A stretch of 20,742 nt of DNA from an uncultured Flavonifractor sp. GTDB taxonomy: Bacteria; Bacillota; Clostridia; Oscillospirales; Oscillospiraceae. The stretch covers positions 1 through 20,742 of the forward strand of contig CAJUDT010000038.1 in assembly GCA_910585415.1 (NCBI GenBank), in the 5' to 3' direction. The translations under genes were made by a program, and so were the position numbers. Shown here piece by piece: positions 13,049 to 20,595 of the stretch; the first letter of the stretch is position 1, and the number at the start of each line of letters is the position of its first letter. The notes below the pieces were generated by a model. That model was not told the DNA's origin, made no database searches, and worked only from the letters and a program-made list of their open reading frames with translations.

Positions 13049-14053
13049 TTGATTGAACTGAAACACCTCTCCAAAACCTTCCCCACGGCGGAGGGGAGCT
13101 TTGACGCTTTGCGCGAGATTGACCTGACCATTGCCGACGGGGACATTTTCGGTGTGGTGGGCATGAGCGGCGCGGGCAAGTCCACCTTGGTCCGGTGCAT
13201 CAACCTGCTGGAGCGGCCCACCGCCGGTCAGGTGCTCATCGACGGCCGGGACATGACCGCCCTGCCCCCCAAGGAGCTGCGGGAAATGCGCCGGTCCATC
13301 AGCATGATTTTTCAGCAGTTCAACCTGCTCATGCAGCGCACCTGCCTGGGCAACATCTGCTTTCCAATGGAGATTGCCGGAGTGAAACCCGCCGAGGCCA
13401 GAAAACGGGCCCTGGAGCTGCTGGAAATCGTAGGCCTGCCCGACAAGGCCGACGCCTACCCGGCCCAGCTCTCCGGCGGGCAGAAACAGCGGATTGCCAT
13501 CGCACGGGCCCTGGCCTCCGACCCCAAGGTGCTCCTATGCGACGAGGCCACCTCCGCCCTGGACCCCACCACCACCCGGTCCATCCTGCGCCTCATTCAG
13601 GACATCAACCGCCGTATGGGGATTACCGTCATCGTCATTACCCACGAAATGACGGTGGTGGAGGAAATCTGCTCCCACGTGGCCATTCTGGACCACGGAC
13701 GGATGGTGGAGACCGGCGCCGTGGAGGAAATCTTTCAAAATCCCAAGACCGAGGCGGGCCGCCGGCTGGTGTACCCCGACGGGGTGCAGCTGGACCAGCT
13801 CCCCGCCGCCAATGTGGTGCGGATTGCCTTCAACGGCGGTTCCTCCTATGAACCCCTGATTGCCTCCCTGGCCATCGACTGCGGGGTAAAGGTGAACATA
13901 CTGGGGGCGGACACCCGCAACGTCAACGGACAGGCCTTTGGTACCATGCTCCTGGGCCTGCCCCAGGACAGCGGGGAGGCCGCCAAAGCCCTGGCCTATC
14001 TGCGGGCACAGCCCGACGTAACGGTGGAGGAGGTGCCCGATTACCATGGATAA
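13049..14053 (+). CDS. metN: MetN, methionine ABC transporter ATP-binding protein
   Basis: A 334-aa ATPase of the methionine uptake transporter. It begins MIELKHLSKTF, the usual MetN start. Walker A is GMSGAGKST (38-46), the signature LSGGQKQRIAIARAL starts near 140 and Walker B is VLLCDEATSALD (about 160-171). The last ~75 residues (VVRIAFNGGSSYEPLIASLA, then VKVNILGADT) form the NIL domain, which binds methionine and inhibits transport when internal methionine is high. The start is a TTG with AAGGAG (13035-13040) 8 nt upstream. An ATG further up (12983) would place extra Pro/Gly residues lacking family similarity. It overlaps metI by 8 nt. Confidence 0.95.
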   Translation: MIELKHLSKTFPTAEGSFDALREIDLTIADGDIFGVVGMSGAGKSTLVRCINLLERPTAGQVLIDGRDMTALPPKELREMRRSISMIFQQFNLLMQRTCLGNICFPMEIAGVKPAEARKRALELLEIVGLPDKADAYPAQLSGGQKQRIAIARALASDPKVLLCDEATSALDPTTTRSILRLIQDINRRMGITVIVITHEMTVVEEICSHVAILDHGRMVETGAVEEIFQNPKTEAGRRLVYPDGVQLDQLPAANVVRIAFNGGSSYEPLIASLAIDCGVKVNILGADTRNVNGQAFGTMLLGLPQDSGEAAKALAYLRAQPDVTVEEVPDYHG

Positions 14054-14825
14054 AGTGATGGAACAGCTCATGGAGGCGCTCACCAGCCCCAGAATGCACG
14101 AGGAATTTCTCAGCGGTCTGTGGGACACAATCTACTCATCTGTACTGGCCACCGCTGCTGCCTGCCTGCTGGGGCTGATTCTGGGGGTTCTGCTGGTGGC
14201 GGGGGAGCGGGACGGCGTGTACCCTCTGCCTGCCCCCTTGATGAAGGCACTCAATCTCATTATCAACATTTTGCGCTCTGTGCCCTTCCTTATCCTCATG
14301 ATTTTTGTCCTGCCCCTCAGCAGTGTGCTGGTGGGCACAAAGGTTGGCACGATGGCCTCGATTCCGCCCCTGATTATCGCGTCCACGCCCTTTGTGGCCC
14401 GGCTGGTGGAGGCCGCTTTGCGGGAGGTGGATAAGGGTGTGCTGGAGGCCGCGCAGGCTATGGGCTGCTCCCCCTTCCAAATCGTGTGGAAGGTCATTCT
14501 GCCGGAAAGCCTGCCCTCCCTGATTTCGGCGGCGACCACTTCGTTTATCACCATCCTCAGCTATGGCGCGATGTCGGGCGCCATCGGCGGCGGCGGTCTG
14601 GGTAAGATTGCCATCAATTATGGCTATTATAAATATAATGTGGGCGTGATGCTGGTAGCTACTGTACTCATCGTCATTTTGGTGCAGATTATCCAGAGCG
14701 TAGGCACCCGTCTGGCGGTCCGGCTGGACCGGAGAGTCCGGACGGTGGAGCGAAAGGGCCGTCTGGGCAAAGAGCGGAAAAAGGTGCTGAAAAAGGCTTG
14801 GGATGCCCATCGCCCCCGTATTTAA
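14046..14825 (+). CDS. metI: MetI, methionine ABC transporter permease
   Basis: A 259-aa permease with five expected membrane spans. The first is SVLATAAACLLGLILGVLLV, and the stretch NILRSVPFLILMIFVLP is highly typical of MetI. The EAA loop, EAAQAMGCSPFQIVWKVILP, which docks to the ATPase, is present. The C-terminal ~35 residues are very basic (RRVRTVERKGRLGKERKK) and longer than in E. coli MetI (217 aa). Translation is coupled to metN by the overlap. No metQ gene for the binding lipoprotein follows: the next gene is a glycosidase. MetQ must be encoded elsewhere or the system uses another receptor. Confidence 0.94.
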   Translation: MDKVMEQLMEALTSPRMHEEFLSGLWDTIYSSVLATAAACLLGLILGVLLVAGERDGVYPLPAPLMKALNLIINILRSVPFLILMIFVLPLSSVLVGTKVGTMASIPPLIIASTPFVARLVEAALREVDKGVLEAAQAMGCSPFQIVWKVILPESLPSLISAATTSFITILSYGAMSGAIGGGGLGKIAINYGYYKYNVGVMLVATVLIVILVQIIQSVGTRLAVRLDRRVRTVERKGRLGKERKKVLKKAWDAHRPRI

Positions 14826-14849
14826 GACGCAAATAATCCAATAAAACAG

Positions 14850-14888
14850 GGCGGCGGCACGGGACCGGTCAAGGCCCGTGCCGCCGCC
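14850..14888 (+). terminator. Hairpin after metNI
   Basis: GGCGGCGGCACGGG (14850-14863) pairs perfectly with CCCGTGCCGCCGCC (14875-14888) around 11 nt. There is no T-tract, so it may be a terminator, an mRNA 3' stabiliser or a leader structure for the following gene, whose ribosome site (GGGAGGA) lies 9 nt further on. Confidence 0.6.
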
Positions 14889-14908
14889 TGACGTTTGGGA
14901 GGAACACC

Positions 14909-16207
14909 ATGACGAAACGCGGATTTCTGGCGGTACTGCTGTTGATTTTCACCCTGCTCACCGCCTGCGACCCCACCCCGGCCCTGCCGGGGAGCCCGGA
15001 GCCCACCCCCACGCCCTCTCCGTCCCCCACCCTTCCGCCCATCCCCACGGCGAGGCCCACCCCCGACCCGGTGGAGGACCTCCTTGCGCGGATGAGCACC
15101 GAGGAAAAGGTGGGCCAGCTGCTGGTGGCGGGCCTGGAGGGGACCCGGCCCGGCGAGGACGGGGCCAAGCTCCTGCGGGAGTATCAGGTGGGAGGCATTA
15201 TCCTCTTTGGCCGGAACATCGAGAGCGCGGGCCAGCTGGTGGGCCTGCTCAACGGCCTGAAGGGGCTCAACGCGGGCCGGGTTCCCCTTTTCCTCTGCGT
15301 GGACCAGGAGGGGGGACGGGTGGACCGGATGCCCCCGGAGGTGGACCGGACTCCCAAGGCCCTGACGGTGGGGGAGACGGACAGCACAGAGACGGCCCGG
15401 CGCTATGGGGCCCTGTTGGCGGAGGAATGCGCCGCCTTTGGGTTCAATATGGACTTTGCCCCCTGCCTGGATATCTGGTCCAACCCGGAAAACACCGTCA
15501 TTGGCGACCGGGCCTTCGGCACGGATTGGAGGCGGGTGCGGGACATGGGCTGGGCCGCTGTGGAAGCCATGCTGAAGGGCGGAGCGGTGGTCCCGGTGGT
15601 CAAGCACTTCCCCGGCCACGGGGACACTCTGGCGGACTCCCATACCGACCTGCCGGTGGTGGACAAGACGTTGGAGGAGCTCTGGCGGAGTGAGCTGGAG
15701 CCTTACCGGCTGGCCCTGTCCGGCGGACAGCCCTGGGAGAAGCTGAACCCGTCCCTGCCCGCCGTCATGGTGGGGCATATCCTTCTGACCCAGGCGGACC
15801 CGGAGCGCCCCGCCTCCCTGTCCCCGGCGGTGGTGACGGATTTGCTGCGGAAGGAGTTCGTCTTTGACGGGGTGGTAGTCACCGACGATTTGACCATGGG
15901 GGCCATCTCCAACACCTACGGCATGGGAGAGGCGGCGGTCCTGGCGGTGGAGGCCGGGTGCGACCTGCTGCTGGTCTGCCACGGCCTGGACAACCTGGAG
16001 GAAGCCCGCTCGGCCCTGCTGGCGGCGGTGGAGAGCGGACGTATCTCTGAGGAACGCCTGAACGAGAGCGTCCGGCGGCTGCTCACTCTGAAACAGGACT
16101 TCGGGGTGAGCGATACCCCCTGCGAGCCCCCCGATGTGGACGCTCTGAACGCGGCCATCGCGGCCCTCAACGCGGCCATTGCGGCCCCGGCGGAGGACCC
16201 CGCCTGA
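14909..16207 (+). CDS. nagZ: Secreted GH3 beta-N-acetylhexosaminidase lipoprotein
   Basis: A 432-aa glycoside hydrolase family 3 protein. Residues 1-20 are a lipoprotein signal with lipobox LLTAC (Cys20). A Pro/Thr/Ser-rich linker covers 21-54 and the catalytic barrel about 55-395. Key motifs are VKHFPGHGDT (231-240), DSHTDLP (243-249), whose His/Asp dyad is the NagZ-type acid/base, and VTDDLTMGAI (324-333) with the nucleophile Asp. NagZ removes N-acetylglucosamine from peptidoglycan fragments. A membrane-anchored external form suits wall recycling in Gram-positives. It lacks the second C-terminal domain of B. subtilis NagZ (about 640 aa). The tail has an Ala-rich duplication. No operon partner is evident. 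Confidence 0.9.
   Translation: MTKRGFLAVLLLIFTLLTACDPTPALPGSPEPTPTPSPSPTLPPIPTARPTPDPVEDLLARMSTEEKVGQLLVAGLEGTRPGEDGAKLLREYQVGGIILFGRNIESAGQLVGLLNGLKGLNAGRVPLFLCVDQEGGRVDRMPPEVDRTPKALTVGETDSTETARRYGALLAEECAAFGFNMDFAPCLDIWSNPENTVIGDRAFGTDWRRVRDMGWAAVEAMLKGGAVVPVVKHFPGHGDTLADSHTDLPVVDKTLEELWRSELEPYRLALSGGQPWEKLNPSLPAVMVGHILLTQADPERPASLSPAVVTDLLRKEFVFDGVVVTDDLTMGAISNTYGMGEAAVLAVEAGCDLLLVCHGLDNLEEARSALLAAVESGRISEERLNESVRRLLTLKQDFGVSDTPCEPPDVDALNAAIAALNAAIAAPAEDPA
16145..16186 (+). repeat. 21-bp tandem duplication in the nagZ tail
   Basis: Bases 16145-16165 and 16166-16186 differ at two positions and encode LNAAIAA twice. This is probably a slippage duplication in the non-catalytic C-terminal tail. 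Confidence 0.75.
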
Positions 16208-16228
16208 ATATGGACCCCCAAAGCAAAC

Positions 16229-16263
16229 GGCTCCTGCCTGGAACACCGGGCAGGAGCCTTTTT
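16229..16263 (+). terminator. Intrinsic terminator of nagZ
   Basis: GGCTCCTGCC (16229-16238) pairs perfectly with GGCAGGAGCC (16249-16258) and is followed directly by TTTTT. Confidence 0.92.
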
Positions 16264-16272
16264 CGGAGCCCG

Positions 16273-16314
16273 TCCCGAATGTGACCTTTTTTGAGCGGGG
16301 GGCTGTCTTATAAT
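16273..16314 (+). promoter_or_regulatory. spoIIG-type promoter, probably Spo0A-activated
   Basis: A perfect TATAAT (16309-16314) has no -35 at 17 nt (CTTTTT there). GTGACC (16281-16286), sharing TGAC with TTGACA, lies exactly 22 nt upstream, the unusual spacing of the B. subtilis spoIIG promoter. TCCCGAA (16273-16279) resembles the Spo0A box TGTCGAA at 5 of 7 positions. Spo0A control is inferred. Confidence 0.55.
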
Positions 16315-16347
16315 GGTGGGCACAGGCCTTGGAGGGAGGGGGAAGCG

Positions 16348-17199
16348 TTGACTGTCATTTATATCGACTCGCTCTTTCTCCTGAACTTTGTGGTAGATTA
16401 CCTGCTCCTGCTGTGCGCCGGGCGGCTGGCGGGGGAGGTCCTCCACCGGGGACGGCTGGCCCTGGGGGCGGCTCTGGGGGCGGCCTACGCGGCGGCGGTC
16501 TTTTTTCCCGGCATGGGGTTTCTTCTGCACCCCCTGTGCAAGCTGTCTGCGGCGGTGCTGTCCCTGCTGGCGGGCTACGGGGGGAGCCGGAGGCTGCTGC
16601 GGGTGACTTTGGTGTTTTTCGCCGTGTCCGCCGCCTTCGGGGGCGGGATTTTTGCCCTGGAGCTCCTGGGCGGGCGGGGGCTCACCCTGAAAAACGGTAT
16701 CTTTTACTCCGCCATGGATTTGAAGCTGATTCTGCTCTCCGCCGCCGGGTGCTATGTGCTGATTACCCTGGTGCTCCAGCGCTCCGCACGGCACACCCCC
16801 CGGGAGCTGGCCCCGGCGGTGCTCACCCTGGAGGGAAAACGGGTGGCCCTCACCGCTCTGGTGGACACGGGGAACACCCTCACCGACCCGGCCACGGGAC
16901 GGCCGGTGATGGTGGCGGAGGGGGAGAAGCTGCTTCCCCTCTTTCCGCCGGGGCAGGCCCCGGATGCCCAGGCCCTCCGGGACCCGGTGGGGACCCTGGA
17001 GCGACTCAGTGCCCAGGGCTGGAGGGGGCGGCTGCGGCTGCTGCCCTATCAGGCGGTTGGGGTGGAGTGCGGCTTACTGCTGGCCCTGCGGCTGGACGGG
17101 GCGAAAATCGGGACGGAGGACTATGGCGCTCTGTTGGTGGCGCTCTCCCCCACCCGCCTGTCCGACGGCGGAGGGTACAGTGCGCTGATTGGGACTTAG
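16348..17199 (+). CDS. spoIIGA: SpoIIGA, pro-sigma-E processing protease
   Basis: A 283-aa membrane-bound aspartic protease that cleaves pro-sigma-E in the mother cell after a SpoIIR signal from the forespore. The N-terminal half has about five membrane spans, starting with IDSLFLLNFVVDYLLLLCAG. The C-terminal half holds the catalytic motif LVDTGNTLTDPATGRPV with Asp173. It ends with the family-typical YSALIGT-like tail. I choose TTG 16348 because GGAGGGAGGGG (16331-16341) precedes it and the protein then begins MTVIYIDSLF like other SpoIIGA proteins. Earlier in-frame codons would be upstream of the promoter -10. sigE follows after 13 nt, the standard order. Confidence 0.95.
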   Translation: MTVIYIDSLFLLNFVVDYLLLLCAGRLAGEVLHRGRLALGAALGAAYAAAVFFPGMGFLLHPLCKLSAAVLSLLAGYGGSRRLLRVTLVFFAVSAAFGGGIFALELLGGRGLTLKNGIFYSAMDLKLILLSAAGCYVLITLVLQRSARHTPRELAPAVLTLEGKRVALTALVDTGNTLTDPATGRPVMVAEGEKLLPLFPPGQAPDAQALRDPVGTLERLSAQGWRGRLRLLPYQAVGVECGLLLALRLDGAKIGTEDYGALLVALSPTRLSDGGGYSALIGT

Positions 17200-17212
17200 G
17201 GAGGTAAGGAAG

Positions 17213-17935
17213 ATGTCAAATCGGATGCTGCGTATTTATATCAAGCTCCAGCGGCTTCTGGCCAGATGGGGTTTGAAGCTGCCGGGGAAAATCATGTACA
17301 TCGGCGGGAGCGACACCCTCCCCCCGCCCCTGAGCCGGGACGAGGAAGCGGAGCTCATTGCCCGCCTGGACCAGGGAGATGAGGCGGTCAAGTCTCAGCT
17401 CATTGAACGGAACCTCCGTCTGGTGGTGTACATCGCCCGCCGGTTTGAAAACACCGGAGTGGGCATTGAGGATTTGATTTCCATTGGGACCATTGGTCTG
17501 ATTAAAGCGGTGAACACCTACAAGCCCGCCAAAAATATCAAGCTGGCTACCTACGCCTCCCGGTGCATTGAGAACGAAATCCTGATGCACCTGCGCAAGA
17601 CCGCCAACCTGAAAAGCGAGGTGTCCTTTGACGAGCCCCTCAACACCGATTGGGACGGCAATGAGCTGCTCCTGTCCGACGTGATGGGCACCGAGGAAGA
17701 CGTGGTCATGAAGCCCATTGAGGACGACGTGGACCGTCAGCTTCTGTTCGAGGCCCTGGAGAAGCTGGACGAGCGGGAGCAGCAGATTATCACCATGCGC
17801 TTTGGCCTGCGGGGCGGGCCGGAGCGGACACAGAAGGAGGTGGCCGACGTTCTGGGTATTTCGCAGTCCTACATCTCCCGCCTGGAAAAGCGGATTATCT
17901 CCCGCCTGAAGCGGGAAATTCTGCGGATGCTGTGA
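17213..17935 (+). CDS. sigE: Sigma-E, mother-cell sporulation sigma factor
   Basis: A 240-aa sigma-70 family protein. The pro-sequence is about residues 1-28, followed by YIGGSDTLPPPLSRDEEAE, which nearly matches the B. subtilis sigma-E cleavage region. Region 2 is at about 65-130 (RNLRLVVYIARRFENTGVGI then EDLISIGTIGLIKAV). Region 4, near the C terminus, contains the helix-turn-helix TQKEVADVLGISQSYISRLE. It directs early mother-cell gene expression once SpoIIGA removes the pro-sequence. GGAGGT (17200-17205) lies 7 nt before the ATG. It shares the spoIIG promoter. In Bacillus and many Clostridia sigG follows sigE; here a convergent, unrelated gene does. Confidence 0.97.
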   Translation: MSNRMLRIYIKLQRLLARWGLKLPGKIMYIGGSDTLPPPLSRDEEAELIARLDQGDEAVKSQLIERNLRLVVYIARRFENTGVGIEDLISIGTIGLIKAVNTYKPAKNIKLATYASRCIENEILMHLRKTANLKSEVSFDEPLNTDWDGNELLLSDVMGTEEDVVMKPIEDDVDRQLLFEALEKLDEREQQIITMRFGLRGGPERTQKEVADVLGISQSYISRLEKRIISRLKREILRML

Positions 17936-17953
17936 CCCTCCGGTCCGAAAATC

Positions 17954-17981
17954 AGGGCGGGAACCTGTTGGCTCCCGCCCT
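17954..17981. terminator. Terminator between sigE and mmcQ
   Basis: AGGGCGGGA (17954-17962) pairs with TCCCGCCCT (17973-17981) around a 10-nt loop. It is T-poor, lies between convergent genes and may serve both. Confidence 0.65.
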
Positions 17982-18000
17982 CAAATACTTTGGAGCAGCG

Positions 18001-18390
18001 TTATGTGCTCTGTCCGGCTTGCAGCTCCTTCTGCACATACTTGGGCAGCTTTTCCACCACCAGACGGTAGGACATATCGCACAGGTCCCGGACCAGGTCC
18101 TCAGGGACCGTGCTGTCCAGATACACGGTGTTCCAGTGGCGCTTATCCGAGTAAAACCCCGGCACAATATCGGCGTACTGCTCCCGAAAGCCCTCGGCCA
18201 GACGGGGGTCGCACTTGAGAATGACCATGGTGCGCCCGGCGTGTACGCCATGCTCCGGGCCGGGGGTGCAGATGGCGGCGTACATCTTCCCGCGGACCAG
18301 GAAGCGCTGCCACTGCCATTCCACCTTAAAATCCTGCTCCGCTCCGGGCTTTGACAGGAGGTAGTCCTCAAGCCACGGGTAGTTGGTCAC
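18001..18390 (-). CDS. MmcQ/YjbR family protein
   Basis: A 129-aa protein of the MmcQ/YjbR family. It opens with a YLLSKPGAEQDF segment, typical of the family, and the motif VPGFYSDKRHWNTVYLD in the middle is its strongest signature, followed by LCDMSYRLVVEKLPK. The fold is a CyaY-like alpha/beta domain. Members are often annotated as DNA-binding, but the function is unclear. The GTG start overlaps the upstream gene's TGA (GTGA) and is preceded by GGAGGA at 8 nt. An ATG at 18405 is in frame but lacks a good ribosome site. The overlap shows it is the second gene of a two-gene operon. Confidence 0.88.
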   Translation of the reverse strand: MTNYPWLEDYLLSKPGAEQDFKVEWQWQRFLVRGKMYAAICTPGPEHGVHAGRTMVILKCDPRLAEGFREQYADIVPGFYSDKRHWNTVYLDSTVPEDLVRDLCDMSYRLVVEKLPKYVQKELQAGQST

Positions 18391-18770
18391 AGCGCATCCT
18401 CCCATTCCGCCTGCTTGAAGCCCACCAACACGAAATCGTCGCCCACCAGAATGGGCCGCTTGACCAGCATCCCGTCGGAGGCCAGAAGGGCAAACTGCTC
18501 ATCCTCACTCATGGTGGGCAGCTTGTCCTTGAGCTCCAAGGCCCGGTACTGCTGGCCGCTGGTGTTGAAGAAGCGCTTCAGGGGCAGGCCGCTCTTGGCG
18601 TGCCAAGCTCTCAGCTCTGCCTCAGTGGGGTTGTCCTTCTTGATGTCCCGGGCGACGAAGGAGGAATCGGGATTCTCCAGCCATTGGGCGGTGAAGGCCA
18701 ATCCCCGCTCCGCCAGCCAGTGGGAGGCCTTTCCGCAGGTGGTGCACTTGGGGTAGTAAAGATACAGCAT
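18387..18770 (-). CDS. ArsC/Spx-family thioredoxin-fold protein
   Basis: A 127-aa protein with the CxxC motif PKCTTC (Cys9, Cys12) near the N terminus. It has the family blocks LPLKRFFNTSGQQYRALELK and SDGMLVKRPILVGDDFVLVG. This is the arsenate reductase / Spx / YusI superfamily. The close match to YusI-like proteins and lack of any ars neighbours make a general thiol reductase or regulator more likely than arsenate detoxification. True Spx needs an RNA polymerase-binding Gly52 context that I cannot confirm. AAAGGAG on the complement lies 10 nt before the ATG. It is the first gene of a pair with the mmcQ-like gene. A small GC hairpin (18793-18807) sits just upstream. Confidence 0.88.
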   Translation of the reverse strand: MLYLYYPKCTTCGKASHWLAERGLAFTAQWLENPDSSFVARDIKKDNPTEAELRAWHAKSGLPLKRFFNTSGQQYRALELKDKLPTMSEDEQFALLASDGMLVKRPILVGDDFVLVGFKQAEWEDAL

Positions 18771-18818
18771 GGTACACAGCTCCTTTTGTTTCCGCCCCGG
18801 CGGGGCGTGTTGGATGAG

Positions 18819-18997
18819 ACTCAGCTTGTCGAAAAAGTCCTGGCGGACTTTCCCGCCAAGCTGAGGAAAATTTCAAAACTTGTTACACAAGTTCCGAAAT
18901 TTTGTGATTCCGACGGGAAAGAAAACCCTGACGGTTTTCTTTCACACGATCTTTCCCTCCGAATCCTTTGGCCTAAGCGGTTTTCGACAGTCTGAAT
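18819..18997. mobile_element. MITE-like palindromic element, copy 1
   Basis: The ends are imperfect inverted repeats: 18819-18835 (ACTCAGCTTGTCGAAAA) and the complement of 18981-18997 match at 14 of 17 positions. Inside are strong hairpins at 18820-18865 (CTCAGCTT/AAGCTGAG, TGGCGG/CCGCCA), 18867-18903 (8-bp plus 7-bp stems) and 18917-18943 (GAAAGAAAACC/GGTTTTCTTTC, 11 bp). It has no ORF. The body from 18866 on recurs after asnS. It makes up most of the 385-nt gene-free gap at 18771-19155. No clear target-site duplication is visible. Confidence 0.65.
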
Positions 18998-19002
18998 AAG
19001 AC

Positions 19003-19052
19003 TATCCTACCGGATAATTATTTTTTTGTCCACCCCTCCAGGGGGCTTTTTT
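19003..19052 (+). terminator. Two short hairpins with T-tracts before asnS
   Basis: TATCC-TACC-GGATA (19003-19016) is followed by ATTATTTTTTT. CCCCT-CC-AGGGG (19033-19044) is followed by GCTTTTTT. Both stems are only 5 bp, and the second has an unrealistically small loop unless it opens. Together they could end transcripts coming from the repeat. Confidence 0.35.
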
Positions 19053-19083
19053 GATATTTTACCACAAACCCGCCAAATCATGG

Positions 19084-19112
19084 TTGTAAAATTAGGACAA
19101 ACCTTTTATAAT
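19084..19112 (+). promoter_or_regulatory. Sigma-A promoter of asnS
   Basis: TTGTAA (19084-19089), exactly 17 nt, then a perfect TATAAT (19107-19112), about 44 nt before the start codon. No T-box specifier stem or antiterminator motif is visible in the short leader. Confidence 0.85.
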
Positions 19113-19155
19113 GGTAGGCACCGGAAAATTTCCACACAGGAAAGGGAGACACACT

Positions 19156-20550
19156 ATGGATACCATCAAAATCGCGCGCATTTTCGCCGACGCTCAGGCC
19201 CTGGGGGGCCAGACCGTCACCGTCTGCGGCTGGGCCCGGACCATCCGGGACTTGAAAGGCTTCGGCTTTGTGGAGCTCAACGACGGCTCCTGCTTCAAAA
19301 ACCTTCAGGTCGTCCTGGCGGCGGACACCTTGGAAAATTATAAGGAAATCGCCGGACAGAACGTGGGGGCCGCGCTCCGGGTCACCGGTACAATCGTCCT
19401 CACCCCCGAGGCCAAGCAGCCCCTGGAGCTCAAGGCCGCCTCCGTCACCGTGGAGGGCGCCTCCGCGCCGGAGTACCCCTTGCAAAAAAAGCGCCATTCG
19501 GTGGACTACCTGCGGACCATTGCCCACCTGCGGCCCCGGACGAACCTGTTTTCCGCCGCTTTCCGGGTGCGCAGTGTGGCGGCCCACGCCATTCACTGCT
19601 TTTTCCAGGAGCGGGGCTTTGTGTACGTCCACACCCCCATCATCACCGCCTCCGACTGCGAGGGGGCCGGGGAGATGTTCCGGGTGACCACCCTGGATAT
19701 GGAAAACCTCCCCAAAACCCAGGACGGCTCCGTGGATTTCAGCCAGGACTTTTTTGGCAAGTGCGCCAACCTGACCGTCTCCGGCCAGCTCAACGCGGAG
19801 AGCTTTGCCATGGCCTTTGGCGACGTGTACACCTTCGGCCCCACCTTCCGGGCGGAGAACTCCAACACCACCCGCCACGTGGCCGAGTTCTGGATGATTG
19901 AGCCGGAAATGGCCTTCTGCGATTTGGCCGGGGATATGGACGTGGCCGAGGCAATGATTAAACATATCATTCGGACCGTCATGGAGAAGTGCCCCGACGA
20001 GATGCAGTTTTTCAACTCTTTTGTGGACAAGGGGCTCATTGAGCGCCTGGAGCACGTGGCGTCCTCCGACTTTGGCCGGGTGAGCTATACCGAGGCGGTG
20101 GAGCTGCTCCGCCAGTACAACGACAAGTTTGACTATAAGGTAGAGTGGGGGTGCGACCTCCAGACCGAGCACGAGCGCTGCCTCACCGAGCAGATTTTCA
20201 AGCGCCCGGTCTTTGTCACCGACTATCCCAAGGACATCAAGGCCTTCTATATGCGCCTCAACGACGACGGCAAGACCGTGGCGGCGGCGGACTGCCTGGT
20301 CCCCGGCATCGGGGAGATCATCGGCGGCTCCCAGCGCGAGGAGCGGCTGGACCTGCTGGAGGCCCGCATTAAGGAGCTGGGCATGAAGCCGGAGGACTAT
20401 TGGTGGTACCTGGACCTGCGGCGGTACGGCGGATGCAAGCACGCGGGCTTTGGCCTGGGCTTTGAGCGGATGGTCATGTACCTCACCGGCATCGGCAACA
20501 TCCGGGACGTACTGCCCCACCCCAGAACCGTGGGGAACGCGGAATTTTAA
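19156..20550 (+). CDS. asnS: Asparaginyl-tRNA synthetase
   Basis: A 464-aa class II aminoacyl-tRNA synthetase that charges tRNA-Asn in the cytoplasm. The N-terminal OB-fold anticodon-binding domain (about 15-110) starts TVTVCGWARTIRDLKGFGFV. Motif 2 is TFRAENSNTTRHVAEFWMIE (about 230-249). Motif 3 lies in AGFGLGFERMVMYLTGIGNI (about 430-449), and the end IRDVLPHPRTVGNAEF is characteristic of AsnS rather than AspS. Length and both ends are complete. GAAAGGGAG (19139-19147) precedes the ATG; an earlier in-frame ATG at 19111 overlaps the promoter -10. It is a single-gene unit framed by two copies of the same palindromic repeat. Confidence 0.97.
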   Translation: MDTIKIARIFADAQALGGQTVTVCGWARTIRDLKGFGFVELNDGSCFKNLQVVLAADTLENYKEIAGQNVGAALRVTGTIVLTPEAKQPLELKAASVTVEGASAPEYPLQKKRHSVDYLRTIAHLRPRTNLFSAAFRVRSVAAHAIHCFFQERGFVYVHTPIITASDCEGAGEMFRVTTLDMENLPKTQDGSVDFSQDFFGKCANLTVSGQLNAESFAMAFGDVYTFGPTFRAENSNTTRHVAEFWMIEPEMAFCDLAGDMDVAEAMIKHIIRTVMEKCPDEMQFFNSFVDKGLIERLEHVASSDFGRVSYTEAVELLRQYNDKFDYKVEWGCDLQTEHERCLTEQIFKRPVFVTDYPKDIKAFYMRLNDDGKTVAAADCLVPGIGEIIGGSQREERLDLLEARIKELGMKPEDYWWYLDLRRYGGCKHAGFGLGFERMVMYLTGIGNIRDVLPHPRTVGNAEF

Positions 20551-20562
20551 GAGCAGCAAAAC

Positions 20563-20586
20563 GGGGCGGCGCAAATGCGCCGCCCC
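20563..20586 (+). terminator. Hairpin after asnS
   Basis: GGGGCGGCGC (20563-20572) pairs perfectly with GCGCCGCCCC (20577-20586) around AAAT. There is no T-tract before the repeat begins. Confidence 0.6.
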
Positions 20587-20595
20587 CAGCTTGGC

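Noticed and set aside
14822..16246. A 474-codon open frame on the minus strand opposite nagZ
   Set aside because: Rich in Arg, Gly, Gln and Pro with no domain; nagZ on the plus strand has a signal peptide and catalytic motifs.
18819..19000. A CRISPR array suggested by repeated AT-rich hairpins
   Set aside because: There is no regularly spaced unit; the two copies flank a gene and are single palindromic elements.
19078..20574. A 498-codon open frame on the minus strand opposite asnS
   Set aside because: asnS is unmistakable on the plus strand; the reverse frame is open only because of GC-rich third positions.
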